NCBI GenBank assembly: GCA_946537565.1 | Contig: CAMNFW010000038.1 | Span: forward strand, 1 to 12,920 | From: an uncultured Ruminococcus sp. | GTDB taxonomy: Bacteria; Bacillota; Clostridia; Oscillospirales; Ruminococcaceae | Direction of reading: 5' to 3' | Length of the DNA: 12,920 bases | Part shown: one piece after another, positions 1 through 7,040 of the stretch | How positions within the stretch are numbered: the stretch's first letter is position 1 | Layout of the letters: each line of letters begins with the position of its first letter | Notes under the pieces: model-generated | What the model was told of the DNA's origin: nothing | Seen by the model: the letters and a program-made list of their open reading frames with translations, nothing else | Databases searched by the model: none | Position numbers and translations under genes: made by a program

Positions 1-292
1 CATTTTCAGCTGAAAGAGGATGGATCATATTTGCTGCTGCTCCGATCTTGTTAAGACCGTATAAAACCGCTGCTGCCTGGGGAATATTTGGAAGGCATAT
101 GGAAACAGCTTCACCCTTTTTTATACCATATCTCCGGAAAGCTGCGGCGCATTTATCTGCAAGTCCTACAAGCTGTGAATATGAAAATTTCTTTCCAAAA
201 TAATTCAGTGCAGTCATACTGCCCCATTTTTCCGAGCTGTTTTTTAAGGTGTCATACATTGAACCATTTGGATATTCAAGATGCCTGTGCAT
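1..292 (-). CDS. AMP-dependent acyl-CoA synthetase/ligase, N-terminal part (cut by window edge)
   Basis: Only the first 97 codons lie in the window; the reading frame runs open off position 1. The start is ATG at 292, preceded on the minus strand by GGAGG and a 7-8 base spacer. That ribosome binding site overlaps the last codons of the acyltransferase gene upstream, whose stop lies only 5 bases away, so the two are probably co-transcribed and translationally linked. The visible protein has the usual opening of ANL-superfamily enzymes: a conserved Y-x-x-L segment (FSYSQLVGLADKCAAAF), then a K-G-E-x-V-S-I-x-L-P-N-I-P-Q stretch and L-N-K-I-G-A-A-A-N-M-I-H-P, which match the first nucleotide-binding half of acyl-CoA synthetases. 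The family activates a carboxylic acid with ATP and transfers it to CoA. The signature P-loop and the substrate pocket lie outside the window, so chain-length preference cannot be judged. The acyltransferase next door suggests a fatty-acid substrate. Confidence 0.85.
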   Translation of the reverse strand, partial: MHRHLEYPNGSMYDTLKNSSEKWGSMTALNYFGKKFSYSQLVGLADKCAAAFRRYGIKKGEAVSICLPNIPQAAAVLYGLNKIGAAANMIHPLSAEN

Positions 293-297
293 ATTAT

Positions 298-954
298 TTA
301 CCTCCGCCGCTCCCATTCATCAAAAGAAGTGATCCTTTTTTTGGCAAGGATACTGCTTTCAGTGTTTCTTTTTAGAAGTTCAAGAATTCTGGAATATATC
401 TGTTTATTTGCAAAATACAGATCATCATTTTTTTCCGGAAGAAACGGAGTGCCGAAGGTTATTTTAAGTCCCTTTGAAAACAGCCTGTAATCCCCTGTTA
501 TTGAATAAGGAACTATATAAGCATTTGCCCTCTGGCTCATTGCTGCTGCTCCGTATTTAAACGGCAAAAGCAGCTCGTCGGTATAGTTTCTCTTTCCCTC
601 CGGCGAGACATTTACTGCCCCGTCATTTTTCAGTACATCGACTGCTGCTGAGAGTGCCTCCGGATTTCTTTTGCTGTGAAGATCGACTGGTATTGAACCT
701 ATTCCACGGAAAAAGAAACCGAAAATACCGTCATGCAGTTCTTTTTTTGCAAGAGTATGCACTATTCTGCCGGTGCTGATATCTACGAGGATAGGATCAA
801 GAGCGTGCTTGTGATTTCCGGCAATGATAATTCGTCCATTTTCCGGTATATTTTCTTTCCCAACTATTTCCGGACGGTAAAGCAGTTTAATTATCGGCTT
901 GCCAATGATTCTGGTAAATCTGTAAAGCAAATATCTGTTTTTATCTTTCGTCAT
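298..954 (-). CDS. plsC: PlsC-type 1-acylglycerol-3-phosphate O-acyltransferase
   Basis: This 218-residue protein carries the four acyltransferase blocks in order: H48-x4-D53 in the N-H-K-H-A-L-D sequence, the F-F-F-R83-G block, S-P-E119-G-K-R around residues 117-122, and I-V-P-Y at 147-150. The family moves an acyl chain to the sn-2 hydroxyl of lysophosphatidic acid at the inner face of the membrane, making phosphatidic acid. A length near 220 residues is usual for short bacterial members. I start it at the ATG at 954 because AGGGGAA sits just upstream. An in-frame ATG at 990 would add 12 residues but has no good ribosome binding site and lies almost on the likely transcription start. The gene has its own promoter, after the terminator of the transporter gene, and runs into the acyl-CoA synthetase gene 5 bases downstream. 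The pair fits fatty-acid activation and lipid acylation. The acyl acceptor is inferred from the family only. Confidence 0.85.
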   Translation of the reverse strand: MTKDKNRYLLYRFTRIIGKPIIKLLYRPEIVGKENIPENGRIIIAGNHKHALDPILVDISTGRIVHTLAKKELHDGIFGFFFRGIGSIPVDLHSKRNPEALSAAVDVLKNDGAVNVSPEGKRNYTDELLLPFKYGAAAMSQRANAYIVPYSITGDYRLFSKGLKITFGTPFLPEKNDDLYFANKQIYSRILELLKRNTESSILAKKRITSFDEWERRR

Positions 955-996
955 GAACTTTCCCCTTGTACAATAATAACGAATTAGCACGTTGTA

Positions 997-1005
997 ATTA
1001 TATCA
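997..1005 (-). promoter_or_regulatory. Extended -10 promoter for the acyltransferase/synthetase pair
   Basis: On the minus strand the bases read TGATATAAT, a consensus -10 with the upstream TG. The hexamer 17 bases further upstream is only TTAAAA, so the extended -10 would have to compensate. Transcription would start near 990, giving a leader of about 35 bases before the ATG at 954. The site lies just past the terminator of the upstream transporter gene, where a new promoter is expected. Confidence 0.55.
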
Positions 1006-1046
1006 ATTTTTTAAATAATTTTTAATATTATTTTCCATAATTGAAC

Positions 1047-1079
1047 AAAAAAATACGCTGCACAGATCACTGTACAGCG
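1047..1079 (-). terminator. Rho-independent terminator of the cation transporter gene
   Basis: Starting 6 bases past the transporter stop codon, the minus strand forms a 10-base-pair stem (CGCTGTACAG with CTGTGCAGCG, one G-T wobble) around a four-base TGAT loop. One or two bases later comes a run of seven T. The structure separates the transporter from the acyltransferase unit. Confidence 0.88.
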
Positions 1080-1085
1080 CTCAGA

Positions 1086-2222
1086 TCATATGTCTATATC
1101 AAGTGTTATCTGGAACTGAAAATCCGGATATTCATTCTTTACATCGTTTGAAATATGCTCATAAAGCTTTTCTCTGTCTTGAAGGGCATAGTCGATAATA
1201 ACATCAAAAATTGCTGTTTTGGCTTTTGTATCCACCCTGAATCCATGAAGCTGAAGAACTCCTTCATGTGACATAACAAGCCTTGTTATAGCTGTCCTCA
1301 TTGCAGCAGCCTGATCGTCCTTTGTATTGACTGAATATATACCTATTCCGGTAAGGATCACACCATGTTCTGCATATACCTTTCCGGCAATTCTTCTTTC
1401 AAGCAGGTCTATCTCGTCAGCATTCATAGTGTCAGGTACTTCAACGTGAACGGAACCAATAGTCTTTTCCGGTCCGTAGCTGTGAAGAATAAGATCGTAT
1501 GCACCTGAGACCTCTTCCTCCTGACAGATTGTCTTTTTTATTTCGGAGGTCAGCTCGCTGTCAGCTCGTTTACCAAGTATCTCGTCGAGAGTTTCAGCCA
1601 GCATTTCAATTCCGGAACGAATTATCATTACTGCAATAAATATTCCGACCCAGGCTTCAAGACTTATTCCCCAGATCAGAAATATTACCGCTGAAAGCAA
1701 TACTGACCCGGAAAGCACTGCGTCAAACAACGCATCTGCTCCGGAAGCTGTGAGTGAGGCTGAATTTACCTCACTGCCCTTTTTCTTAACATAAGTTCCA
1801 AGTATCAGCTTTACCACAACTGCAATTGCTACTATCACTATTGAAACTGCACTGTAATCAGCTGTCTCAGGATGGATTATTTTCTTTATGGATTCCGTTA
1901 ATGACGTTATCCCGGCATACAGAACAATGGCTGCTATTATCATTGCTGTCAGATATTCTATTCTTCCATAGCCAAGAGGATGTTTTTTATCAGGTTTCTT
2001 TCCTGCCAGCTTCGTGCCCACTATTGTAATTACTGACGACAAGGCATCGCTGGTATTATTTACCGCATCAAGTATTATTGCTATCGAATTGGCAAATACT
2101 CCTATTATCGCTTTTGAACCGGCAAGGAGCAGGTTTGTCATGATACCGATAATACTGGTTTTAACTATGATCCTGTTTCTGCTGGTGATTGATTCTGTAA
2201 TCTGCTGATTTTTATTATCCAT
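1086..2222 (-). CDS. Cation diffusion facilitator (CDF) metal/proton antiporter, possibly manganese type
   Basis: The 378-residue protein has the CDF fold: hydrophobic helices from about residue 20 to 215, then a cytoplasmic C-terminal part. The helix-2 metal site reads D-A-V-N55-N-T-S-D59 and the helix-5 site D163-A-L-F-D167. In this family a DxxxD in helix 5, rather than HxxxD, goes with Mn2+ or Fe2+ more than Zn2+, so manganese export is my tentative reading. H-P-L-G-Y-G-R-I-E at 81-89 is the conserved cytoplasmic loop after helix 2. Typical members have about 300 residues. Here the C-terminal part is long enough for two small alpha/beta domains, about 225-300 and 308-378. The ATG at 2222 has GGAGG nine bases upstream. 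A divergent promoter drives it and a terminator closes it, so it is a single-gene unit. Metal specificity is not proven by sequence. Confidence 0.9.
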   Translation of the reverse strand: MDNKNQQITESITSRNRIIVKTSIIGIMTNLLLAGSKAIIGVFANSIAIILDAVNNTSDALSSVITIVGTKLAGKKPDKKHPLGYGRIEYLTAMIIAAIVLYAGITSLTESIKKIIHPETADYSAVSIVIVAIAVVVKLILGTYVKKKGSEVNSASLTASGADALFDAVLSGSVLLSAVIFLIWGISLEAWVGIFIAVMIIRSGIEMLAETLDEILGKRADSELTSEIKKTICQEEEVSGAYDLILHSYGPEKTIGSVHVEVPDTMNADEIDLLERRIAGKVYAEHGVILTGIGIYSVNTKDDQAAAMRTAITRLVMSHEGVLQLHGFRVDTKAKTAIFDVIIDYALQDREKLYEHISNDVKNEYPDFQFQITLDIDI

Positions 2223-2267
2223 AAAATCTCGCCTCCGTATATGATTTAAATCTTTTCACCTTCTTAT

Positions 2268-2296
2268 ATTATAACATATTCTGTTCGGTTTGTCAC
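2268..2296 (-). promoter_or_regulatory. Sigma-A type promoter of the cation transporter gene
   Basis: On the minus strand GTGACA (2296-2291) and TATAAT (2273-2268) are separated by exactly 17 bases. The -35 has five of six consensus bases and the -10 is perfect. Its -35 box lies 10 bases from the -35 box of the opposing promoter, so the two polymerases would bind side by side, facing outward. Confidence 0.8.
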
Positions 2297-2306
2297 TATT
2301 TTTTCG

Positions 2307-2335
2307 TTGACAGAAGTCTTAAGCTATGATATAAT
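2307..2335 (+). promoter_or_regulatory. Perfect-consensus promoter for the lipoprotein/synthase operon
   Basis: TTGACA at 2307-2312 and TATAAT at 2330-2335 stand 17 bases apart, matching the vegetative consensus at all twelve positions. Transcription would begin near 2342, leaving a short A-rich leader of about 29 bases that contains AAAGGAG at 2355-2361. No obvious operator palindrome is seen. Confidence 0.85.
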
Positions 2336-2370
2336 TGTTTTACGAAAAAAACAAAAAGGAGTGCTGCTGA

Positions 2371-2952
2371 CTGAAATTAAGATTGCGTGGTGTTGCAGTG
2401 ATCTTACTGCTGTTTGTGCTTGCTTACAGCTGTGCTAAGGTCAAAAAGGATGATAATGATGTAGTTTCTTTTGATATATCTGCCACCTCTCCCACTGTAA
2501 CTGAACCTGATACTTCGACGTTTTCTGCATCTTCAACTGAAACTGCTCCATCTGCTGAAAACACTGACAGCTCCTTTCTGACATCAGCTGATGATATTGA
2601 CCTTCATGCTACTGATGACAGCGGTGCATATTTCGCTTTTGTTTATAACGGCGAAGAATTCACTGCTTTGTATTTCCCTGATAACTGGCGTATCTACGAC
2701 TCATATAAAATCAAGGACGAAGATGATATTATTCTGATCTGTCAGGCTCTTAAGGATATATATCCTATCCACAGCGCCGATTATCAAAGCTACAGAACTG
2801 CTGAGGATATGGCTTATGAATGGCTCCAGCATAATATAGCCTATAACATCCTTCCGGATAGTTCTTCCTGGAAGGAAAGCGCTAAGGATGTGGATATTGA
2901 CCCAAAGGATCAGGGAAAAAGCGTTTATCAGATGTTCCTTGACAGAAATTAA
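2371..2952 (+). CDS. Small Ser/Thr-rich putative lipoprotein of unknown function
   Basis: I do not recognise this protein. From the start chosen here it has 193 residues. A basic K-L-R-L-R end is followed by a hydrophobic run (VAVILLLFVLAYS) and Cys22, so it looks like an exported lipoprotein, although A-Y-S-C is a loose match to the lipobox. Residues about 28-75 form an acidic Ser/Thr linker. The rest (about 80-193) is a compact domain rich in Asp, Tyr and Trp that starts near A-Y-F-A-F-V-Y-N-G-E-E-F. The start is unusual: AAAGGAG at 2355-2361 is nine bases from CTG at 2371, right after an in-frame TGA. The next candidate, TTG at 2383, is 21 bases away and would remove the positive charges before the membrane segment. 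It is the first gene after a very strong promoter and ends 14 bases before the synthase-like gene, so the two products probably act at the same membrane. Function is unknown. Confidence 0.7.
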   Translation: MKLRLRGVAVILLLFVLAYSCAKVKKDDNDVVSFDISATSPTVTEPDTSTFSASSTETAPSAENTDSSFLTSADDIDLHATDDSGAYFAFVYNGEEFTALYFPDNWRIYDSYKIKDEDDIILICQALKDIYPIHSADYQSYRTAEDMAYEWLQHNIAYNILPDSSSWKESAKDVDIDPKDQGKSVYQMFLDRN

Positions 2953-2966
2953 AATTAGGAGGGTTT

Positions 2967-4592
2967 ATGAATAAAAAAATTGATACTGCACAAAAAACAA
3001 ATAATACTCCCGGAATACTCAAAAATAAATGGTATCTCTATATGACGGAGTTTTTCGCCGGAATGTCCGTAATGGCTGTTGAGCTGGGTGCAAGCCGTCT
3101 TCTTGCGCCTTATTTCAGCTCTTCTCAGATCGTCTGGACTATTATTATCGGCACTATTATGATCGCTATGGCTCTGGGTAATATCTACGGCGGAAAAAGT
3201 GCAGACAAAAACCCGGATCCTGCTAAGCTCTACGGCAGGATCCTCATTTCCGCTGTTTGGATAGCTGCAATACCTTTTCTCGGTAAATTTGCTATTATTG
3301 CTATCTCAGCGCTGCTGGTGGTGACTGTAAGCACGAACTTTCTCATCTGGGCTGCCTTTGCAACTTGCATGATCGTCTTTGTTTTTCCGCTGTTCCTTCT
3401 TGGTACGGTTACACCTTCACTGGTCAAATACACTGTGGACAGCCTCGATGACAATGGCAAAACCGTCGGAACTCTCGGCGCTTTCAATACTATCGGCAGC
3501 ATAATTGGTACTTTTGTGCCGACCTTTATTTCAATACCGGCTGTTGGTACCTCTGTGACCTTCCTGATATTCTCCGGCATACTTCTTGTGCTGGGAATGC
3601 TGTACTTTATCTTTGCTAAAACCGGCAAGGTGAAAACCATCGTATCAGCGGTTCTCTTCATTGTATGCTGTGTGCTTGCGCCGTCTTTAGGCTTCGCATT
3701 CTGGGATAAGAATATTGCTTTTGAGGGCGAATCGGTTTACAACTATTTGCAAGTCAAGGACTATGAAAGCAGAACAGAGCTTTCTACAAATGTTCTCTTC
3801 GGCGTGCAGTCTGTTTACATGAAATCCGGTGAACTTACTGGTATGTATTATGACTACGCTATGGCTGCTCCGCTTATGGCTGAATGCAGCGATGAACAGA
3901 CAGATATCCTTGTCCTCGGCATGGGTACCGGAACATATGCAAAACAGTGTATTGCTTACTTCGGCAACGTTTGCGCTGAGGGCGTTGAGATAGATGAAAA
4001 AATCACTGACCTCGCCCATGAATACTTCGATCTTCCTGAAAATATCAGTGTCACTACCTACGACGGAAGAGCATTCCTCAATGTCTGCGAAAAAAAATAT
4101 GATGTTATCATGGTGGACGCTTACCAGGATATCACTATCCCTTTCCAGATGTCATCAAAAGAGTTTTTTACCCTTGTGCATGACCACCTGAAAGACGGCG
4201 GTGTTATGGTGGTAAATATGAATATGCGCTCAGACAGACCTGACGGTATCAACAGCTGGCTGGCTGATACTATTTCTGATGTCTTTGGAAATGTTTTCAC
4301 TGTGGACGTTTCCGGTTCAACAAACCGTGAGCTTTTTGCCTCTGATTCCCCGGATATGACTGCAAATCTTACAAGCAGAACTTCCGCTCTCGATAATGAA
4401 GTCCTGAAATCCCTTATGGAGCGGGTCGGCAGTGAACTGGTCATATATAACAGCGGCGGAAGAATCCTCACTGATGATAAAGCTCCCGTTGAACTGCTCG
4501 GTATGCAGGTCATTGATGATATTATCCAGGAGGAACTTGTGTATTACAAGGAACGCTTTAAAGAAGACGGGATCAGCGGTCTTATCGGATAA
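2967..4592 (+). CDS. Membrane-fused spermidine-synthase-like protein (class I SAM fold)
   Basis: The protein has 541 residues. Residues about 22-245 are strongly hydrophobic with roughly seven or eight membrane segments. Residues about 250-541 are a soluble domain like polyamine aminopropyltransferases. Visible motifs are E-S-V-Y-N-Y at 255-260, the nucleotide loop G318-M-G-T-G-T323, the acidic pair in V-E341-I-D343, D366 in Y-D-G-R-A-F, and V-D384-A-Y followed by I-P and S-S-K-E-F-F, where spermidine synthases place a catalytic Asp. Soluble spermidine synthases have about 290 residues; this longer form belongs to the fused transporter-like/synthase group, whose substrates are mostly unproven. 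The ATG follows AGGAGGG with a short three-base gap. It is the second gene of the lipoprotein operon. No adenosylmethionine decarboxylase gene is nearby, so real spermidine production is uncertain; another SAM- or decarboxy-SAM-dependent transfer is possible. Confidence 0.83.
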   Translation: MNKKIDTAQKTNNTPGILKNKWYLYMTEFFAGMSVMAVELGASRLLAPYFSSSQIVWTIIIGTIMIAMALGNIYGGKSADKNPDPAKLYGRILISAVWIAAIPFLGKFAIIAISALLVVTVSTNFLIWAAFATCMIVFVFPLFLLGTVTPSLVKYTVDSLDDNGKTVGTLGAFNTIGSIIGTFVPTFISIPAVGTSVTFLIFSGILLVLGMLYFIFAKTGKVKTIVSAVLFIVCCVLAPSLGFAFWDKNIAFEGESVYNYLQVKDYESRTELSTNVLFGVQSVYMKSGELTGMYYDYAMAAPLMAECSDEQTDILVLGMGTGTYAKQCIAYFGNVCAEGVEIDEKITDLAHEYFDLPENISVTTYDGRAFLNVCEKKYDVIMVDAYQDITIPFQMSSKEFFTLVHDHLKDGGVMVVNMNMRSDRPDGINSWLADTISDVFGNVFTVDVSGSTNRELFASDSPDMTANLTSRTSALDNEVLKSLMERVGSELVIYNSGGRILTDDKAPVELLGMQVIDDIIQEELVYYKERFKEDGISGLIG

Positions 4593-4624
4593 TGTGACAA
4601 AAATGTGAATATTGATGAAAACCA

Positions 4625-4653
4625 TTGAAATTTTTTGTTTTTTGTATTATAAT
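4625..4653 (+). promoter_or_regulatory. Sigma-A type promoter of the CE2 esterase gene
   Basis: TTGAAA at 4625-4630 and TATAAT at 4648-4653 are separated by 17 bases, with a T-rich spacer. Transcription would begin near 4660, leaving a leader of about 33 bases with GGAGG at 4681-4685. No terminator hairpin separates it from the synthase-like gene, so some read-through from upstream is possible. Confidence 0.78.
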
Positions 4654-4692
4654 ATTGTTTAGTTAATTATTTCCGGAAATGGAGGATTTTTC

Positions 4693-6417
4693 ATGAAGAA
4701 AATTTTATCAGCCGCTTCGATCATTCTCTCAGCTTGTGTTCTTATGTCATCTACAGCCTCAGCCGCTGTTGCTTACAGAGCTTCAGATGTGCGGAATTTC
4801 AGTAATTATCTCCTCGGAGGTCAGCTCGGAAACACCAGCTCTGACTATAAATTCGATCTCGACGAAAGCGGAAATACCGACGTTTATGATATGATTCTGC
4901 TCAGAAAATATTTCAATCACAGCGGAAATTTCATAGAGTCTGTTTTTAAAGCTGATGAGGAAAATGTCCGCCTTATCGGACGTACACTCTATGACGAAAA
5001 CGACGTTCAGTGGCTGGTTCAGAGCGGCGCTGCTGCTGAATTTACTGTTACAGGTCGAGCTGCCAGCATTACTATTTGCGGCGACAGCTATACTAAGAAT
5101 TCTGATGAACACTGCCCAAGATATGCGATACTCGTTGACGGTGAGATAATTGTTGACGCTCAGCTTAATAAGACCTCTGACACAGTTGAACTTTTCAGCG
5201 GCACCGAATCCAGAACCGCTGATGTCAAGGTTATCCACCTGTCAGAGGCCAATAACGGCGCTGTCGGAGTCGGCGGGATTACTGTTGATTCAGACGTGCC
5301 TCAGCCCGTTTATCCGACTTTTGACAAAAAAATGTCTATTGAGTTCATCGGCGATTCTATCACCTGCGCTTACGGCGTTGAGGGCAAAGATCAGTATGAG
5401 AACTTCAAAACCTCTACCGAGAATTTCATGAAATCTTATGCGTACCTTACCGCTCAGCTCCTTGATGCTGATTACAGCGCTGTAAGCTACAGCGGCTATG
5501 GTATTATCTCTGGCTATACTTCGTCAGATAACAAAAACACCGACAGCCTTGTCCCCGATTGCTATGAGTTTATCGGAAAATCTAAAGAATATGCTCAGAA
5601 ATGGGACTTCTCCAGCCATAAATATGATGTTGTTGTCATTAATCTCGGTACTAACGATGATACATATATCAGCAAGGACTTTGAAAGCAGAAGCGTTGAG
5701 TATACTGAAAAATATACAGAGTTTTTAAAGGCCGTGAGAAAACATAACCCTGATGCTTATATCATCTGCACTCTCGGTACTATGGGCTGCACTGAGCTTT
5801 ATCCTTGCATTGAACAGGCTGTTGCAGATTATAAGGCTGATACAAAGGATAACCGTATTATGTCTTATCAGTCCGTTACTCATACCCAGTCCGACGGCTT
5901 CGGCTCCGACTGGCATCCCTCTGAAAAAACTCAGCTGAACAGCGCTTATGTTCTTGCGGATAAAATATGCCAGGCTCTTGGTATGGAATCCAGCCAGATA
6001 GGTCTTAATGTTGCTGCTGATGCTCAATACTCCACTAAAACTGCTGACGGTGCTAATATGTCAGATTATTTCAGCGACTGGGACGGTTCATATCACATCA
6101 CTACTGTTTCCGGCGGCAAGGATATAAGCTCTATCCAATCCTTCCTCTCCCCTATCGGTCTCAAAAAAGGCGGAGAATATGAACTTTCATTCCAGCTCGA
6201 AACCTCTGACGGTGTATCTGTTCCTTTTGTACTGAGAGATATCAAGACCGGCAATATAATCTATGAGGATACTTTTGAAGGTACAGGCACCAAATCTCCG
6301 TATGAAGGCAGCTTCACCTGTCCCGTTGATTCAGAAGCTGAACTGGTATTCAGTTTCGGCGGTACTGACAGTCTGCGTGTCAGCCTTTATGAGCTGAAAC
6401 TTATCAAAAATGCCTGA
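4693..6417 (+). CDS. Secreted CE2-type carbohydrate (acetyl) esterase with shortened N-terminal dockerin
   Basis: The protein has 574 residues. A signal peptide (1 to about 24, T-A-S-A end) is followed at 28-75 by dockerin sequence, then a beta-sandwich of about 82-210 (L-I-G-R-T... W-L-V-Q-S-G). An SGNH hydrolase domain of about 212-430 comes next, then a beta-rich, possibly carbohydrate-binding C-terminal domain of about 437-574. Catalytic blocks are G220-D-S222, Gly268/270, G319-T-N321-D, and D406-W-H408. The jelly-roll plus SGNH pair matches carbohydrate esterase family 2, which removes acetyl groups from xylan or other plant polysaccharides. The dockerin is odd. Its second calcium loop is intact (D55, D57, S59, N61, D63, D66), but only the helix half of the first repeat remains after the signal peptide. 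The ATG has GGAGG seven bases upstream. It acts outside the cell, presumably attached to a cohesin. The exact substrate is inferred from the family. Confidence 0.88.
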   Translation: MKKILSAASIILSACVLMSSTASAAVAYRASDVRNFSNYLLGGQLGNTSSDYKFDLDESGNTDVYDMILLRKYFNHSGNFIESVFKADEENVRLIGRTLYDENDVQWLVQSGAAAEFTVTGRAASITICGDSYTKNSDEHCPRYAILVDGEIIVDAQLNKTSDTVELFSGTESRTADVKVIHLSEANNGAVGVGGITVDSDVPQPVYPTFDKKMSIEFIGDSITCAYGVEGKDQYENFKTSTENFMKSYAYLTAQLLDADYSAVSYSGYGIISGYTSSDNKNTDSLVPDCYEFIGKSKEYAQKWDFSSHKYDVVVINLGTNDDTYISKDFESRSVEYTEKYTEFLKAVRKHNPDAYIICTLGTMGCTELYPCIEQAVADYKADTKDNRIMSYQSVTHTQSDGFGSDWHPSEKTQLNSAYVLADKICQALGMESSQIGLNVAADAQYSTKTADGANMSDYFSDWDGSYHITTVSGGKDISSIQSFLSPIGLKKGGEYELSFQLETSDGVSVPFVLRDIKTGNIIYEDTFEGTGTKSPYEGSFTCPVDSEAELVFSFGGTDSLRVSLYELKLIKNA

Positions 6418-6442
6418 CTCTATCTGTTCTATCAGATATAAT
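6414..6442 (+). promoter_or_regulatory. Likely promoter of the anchored-protein/cyclophilin operon
   Basis: CTGACT at 6414-6419 and TATAAT at 6437-6442 are spaced by 17 bases. The -35 has four of six consensus bases and overlaps the end of the esterase gene. Transcription would start near 6449. With no hairpin after the esterase, read-through from that gene is an alternative source of this message. Confidence 0.55.
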
Positions 6443-6478
6443 ATCATATTGTACAGGTTCTAAGGAGGCAGAGTGAAT

Positions 6479-7000
6479 ATGAATAAAAATAAAATGATTT
6501 CTATAGCTTTCGCTGTAATAGCTGCTCTGCTCGTTATCTGGGCTGGCAAGGGCTGCGCTGACAGCATAAATGAAAGAAATAATAGAAATAAACCAACCGG
6601 TACCGCTCCTCATTATATTCCTGATGATAATAACGTCCTCGGAACTTTACCTGAATACCTCGAAACTATCCCTACTACTACCACTACCACTGACCCGAAT
6701 ATTGAATACATTACCGATATGCTCGGACGTGTTGAAGGCAGTATTCTCAAAGAACAGGTAACTGATGAGAACGGAAATACTGTTACTACTGCTGTTGACG
6801 GTGTCTCCGATGAAGTTCAGGGTACTGAGGAGCCAACTGCTGAAACTACACGTTCTATCCTGGATTCTTACAAGGAAAAGGAAAATGACAGCAGTCTAAG
6901 CGGTTATAATCATAAAAAGAAGAAAAATGACAGCGATGATTCCCAGCAGCCTACTGAACAGGCTACCTTCCCTTCGGATTTTACTATCGTTGTTAAATGA
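6479..7000 (+). CDS. Membrane-anchored, Thr/acidic-rich extracellular protein of unknown function
   Basis: I do not recognise a domain. The protein is 173 residues from the ATG at 6479. AAGGAGG at 6462-6468 lies 10 bases before that ATG, but only 4 bases before an alternative in-frame GTG at 6473, which would add two residues. A short basic end is followed by one hydrophobic segment (about 6-23), which should act as an uncleaved anchor or signal. The G-K-G-C after it is a poor lipobox. The remainder is low-complexity: a run of six Thr near 65-70, acidic and polar stretches, H-K-K-K-K-N near 147-152 and a hydrophobic tail ending F-T-I-V-V-K. It looks like a disordered stalk outside the membrane. 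It lies 40 bases before the cyclophilin gene, on the same likely transcript. That neighbour gives no firm hint of function. Confidence 0.75.
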   Translation: MNKNKMISIAFAVIAALLVIWAGKGCADSINERNNRNKPTGTAPHYIPDDNNVLGTLPEYLETIPTTTTTTDPNIEYITDMLGRVEGSILKEQVTDENGNTVTTAVDGVSDEVQGTEEPTAETTRSILDSYKEKENDSSLSGYNHKKKKNDSDDSQQPTEQATFPSDFTIVVK

Positions 7001-7040
7001 TAATGACCGGAAAACCGGTTTATATATGGAGGTAAATATT

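Noticed and set aside
955..990. Upstream ATG at 990 for the acyltransferase
   Set aside because: The 12 extra residues lack a ribosome site and lie at the predicted transcription start, while AGGGGAA supports the ATG at 954.
4625..4645. T-rich run after the synthase-like gene as a terminator
   Set aside because: No stem precedes it, and the run forms the spacer of the esterase promoter.
7006..7019. ACCGG-AAAA-CCGGT hairpin between the anchored protein and cyclophilin genes
   Set aside because: The stem is only five pairs and no T-run follows, so it is not a convincing terminator. It could be a minor processing or stability element.
6927..7040. Longer N-terminus for the cyclophilin
   Set aside because: The extension overlaps the previous gene in another frame. 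The family sequence and GGAGG both begin at 7041.
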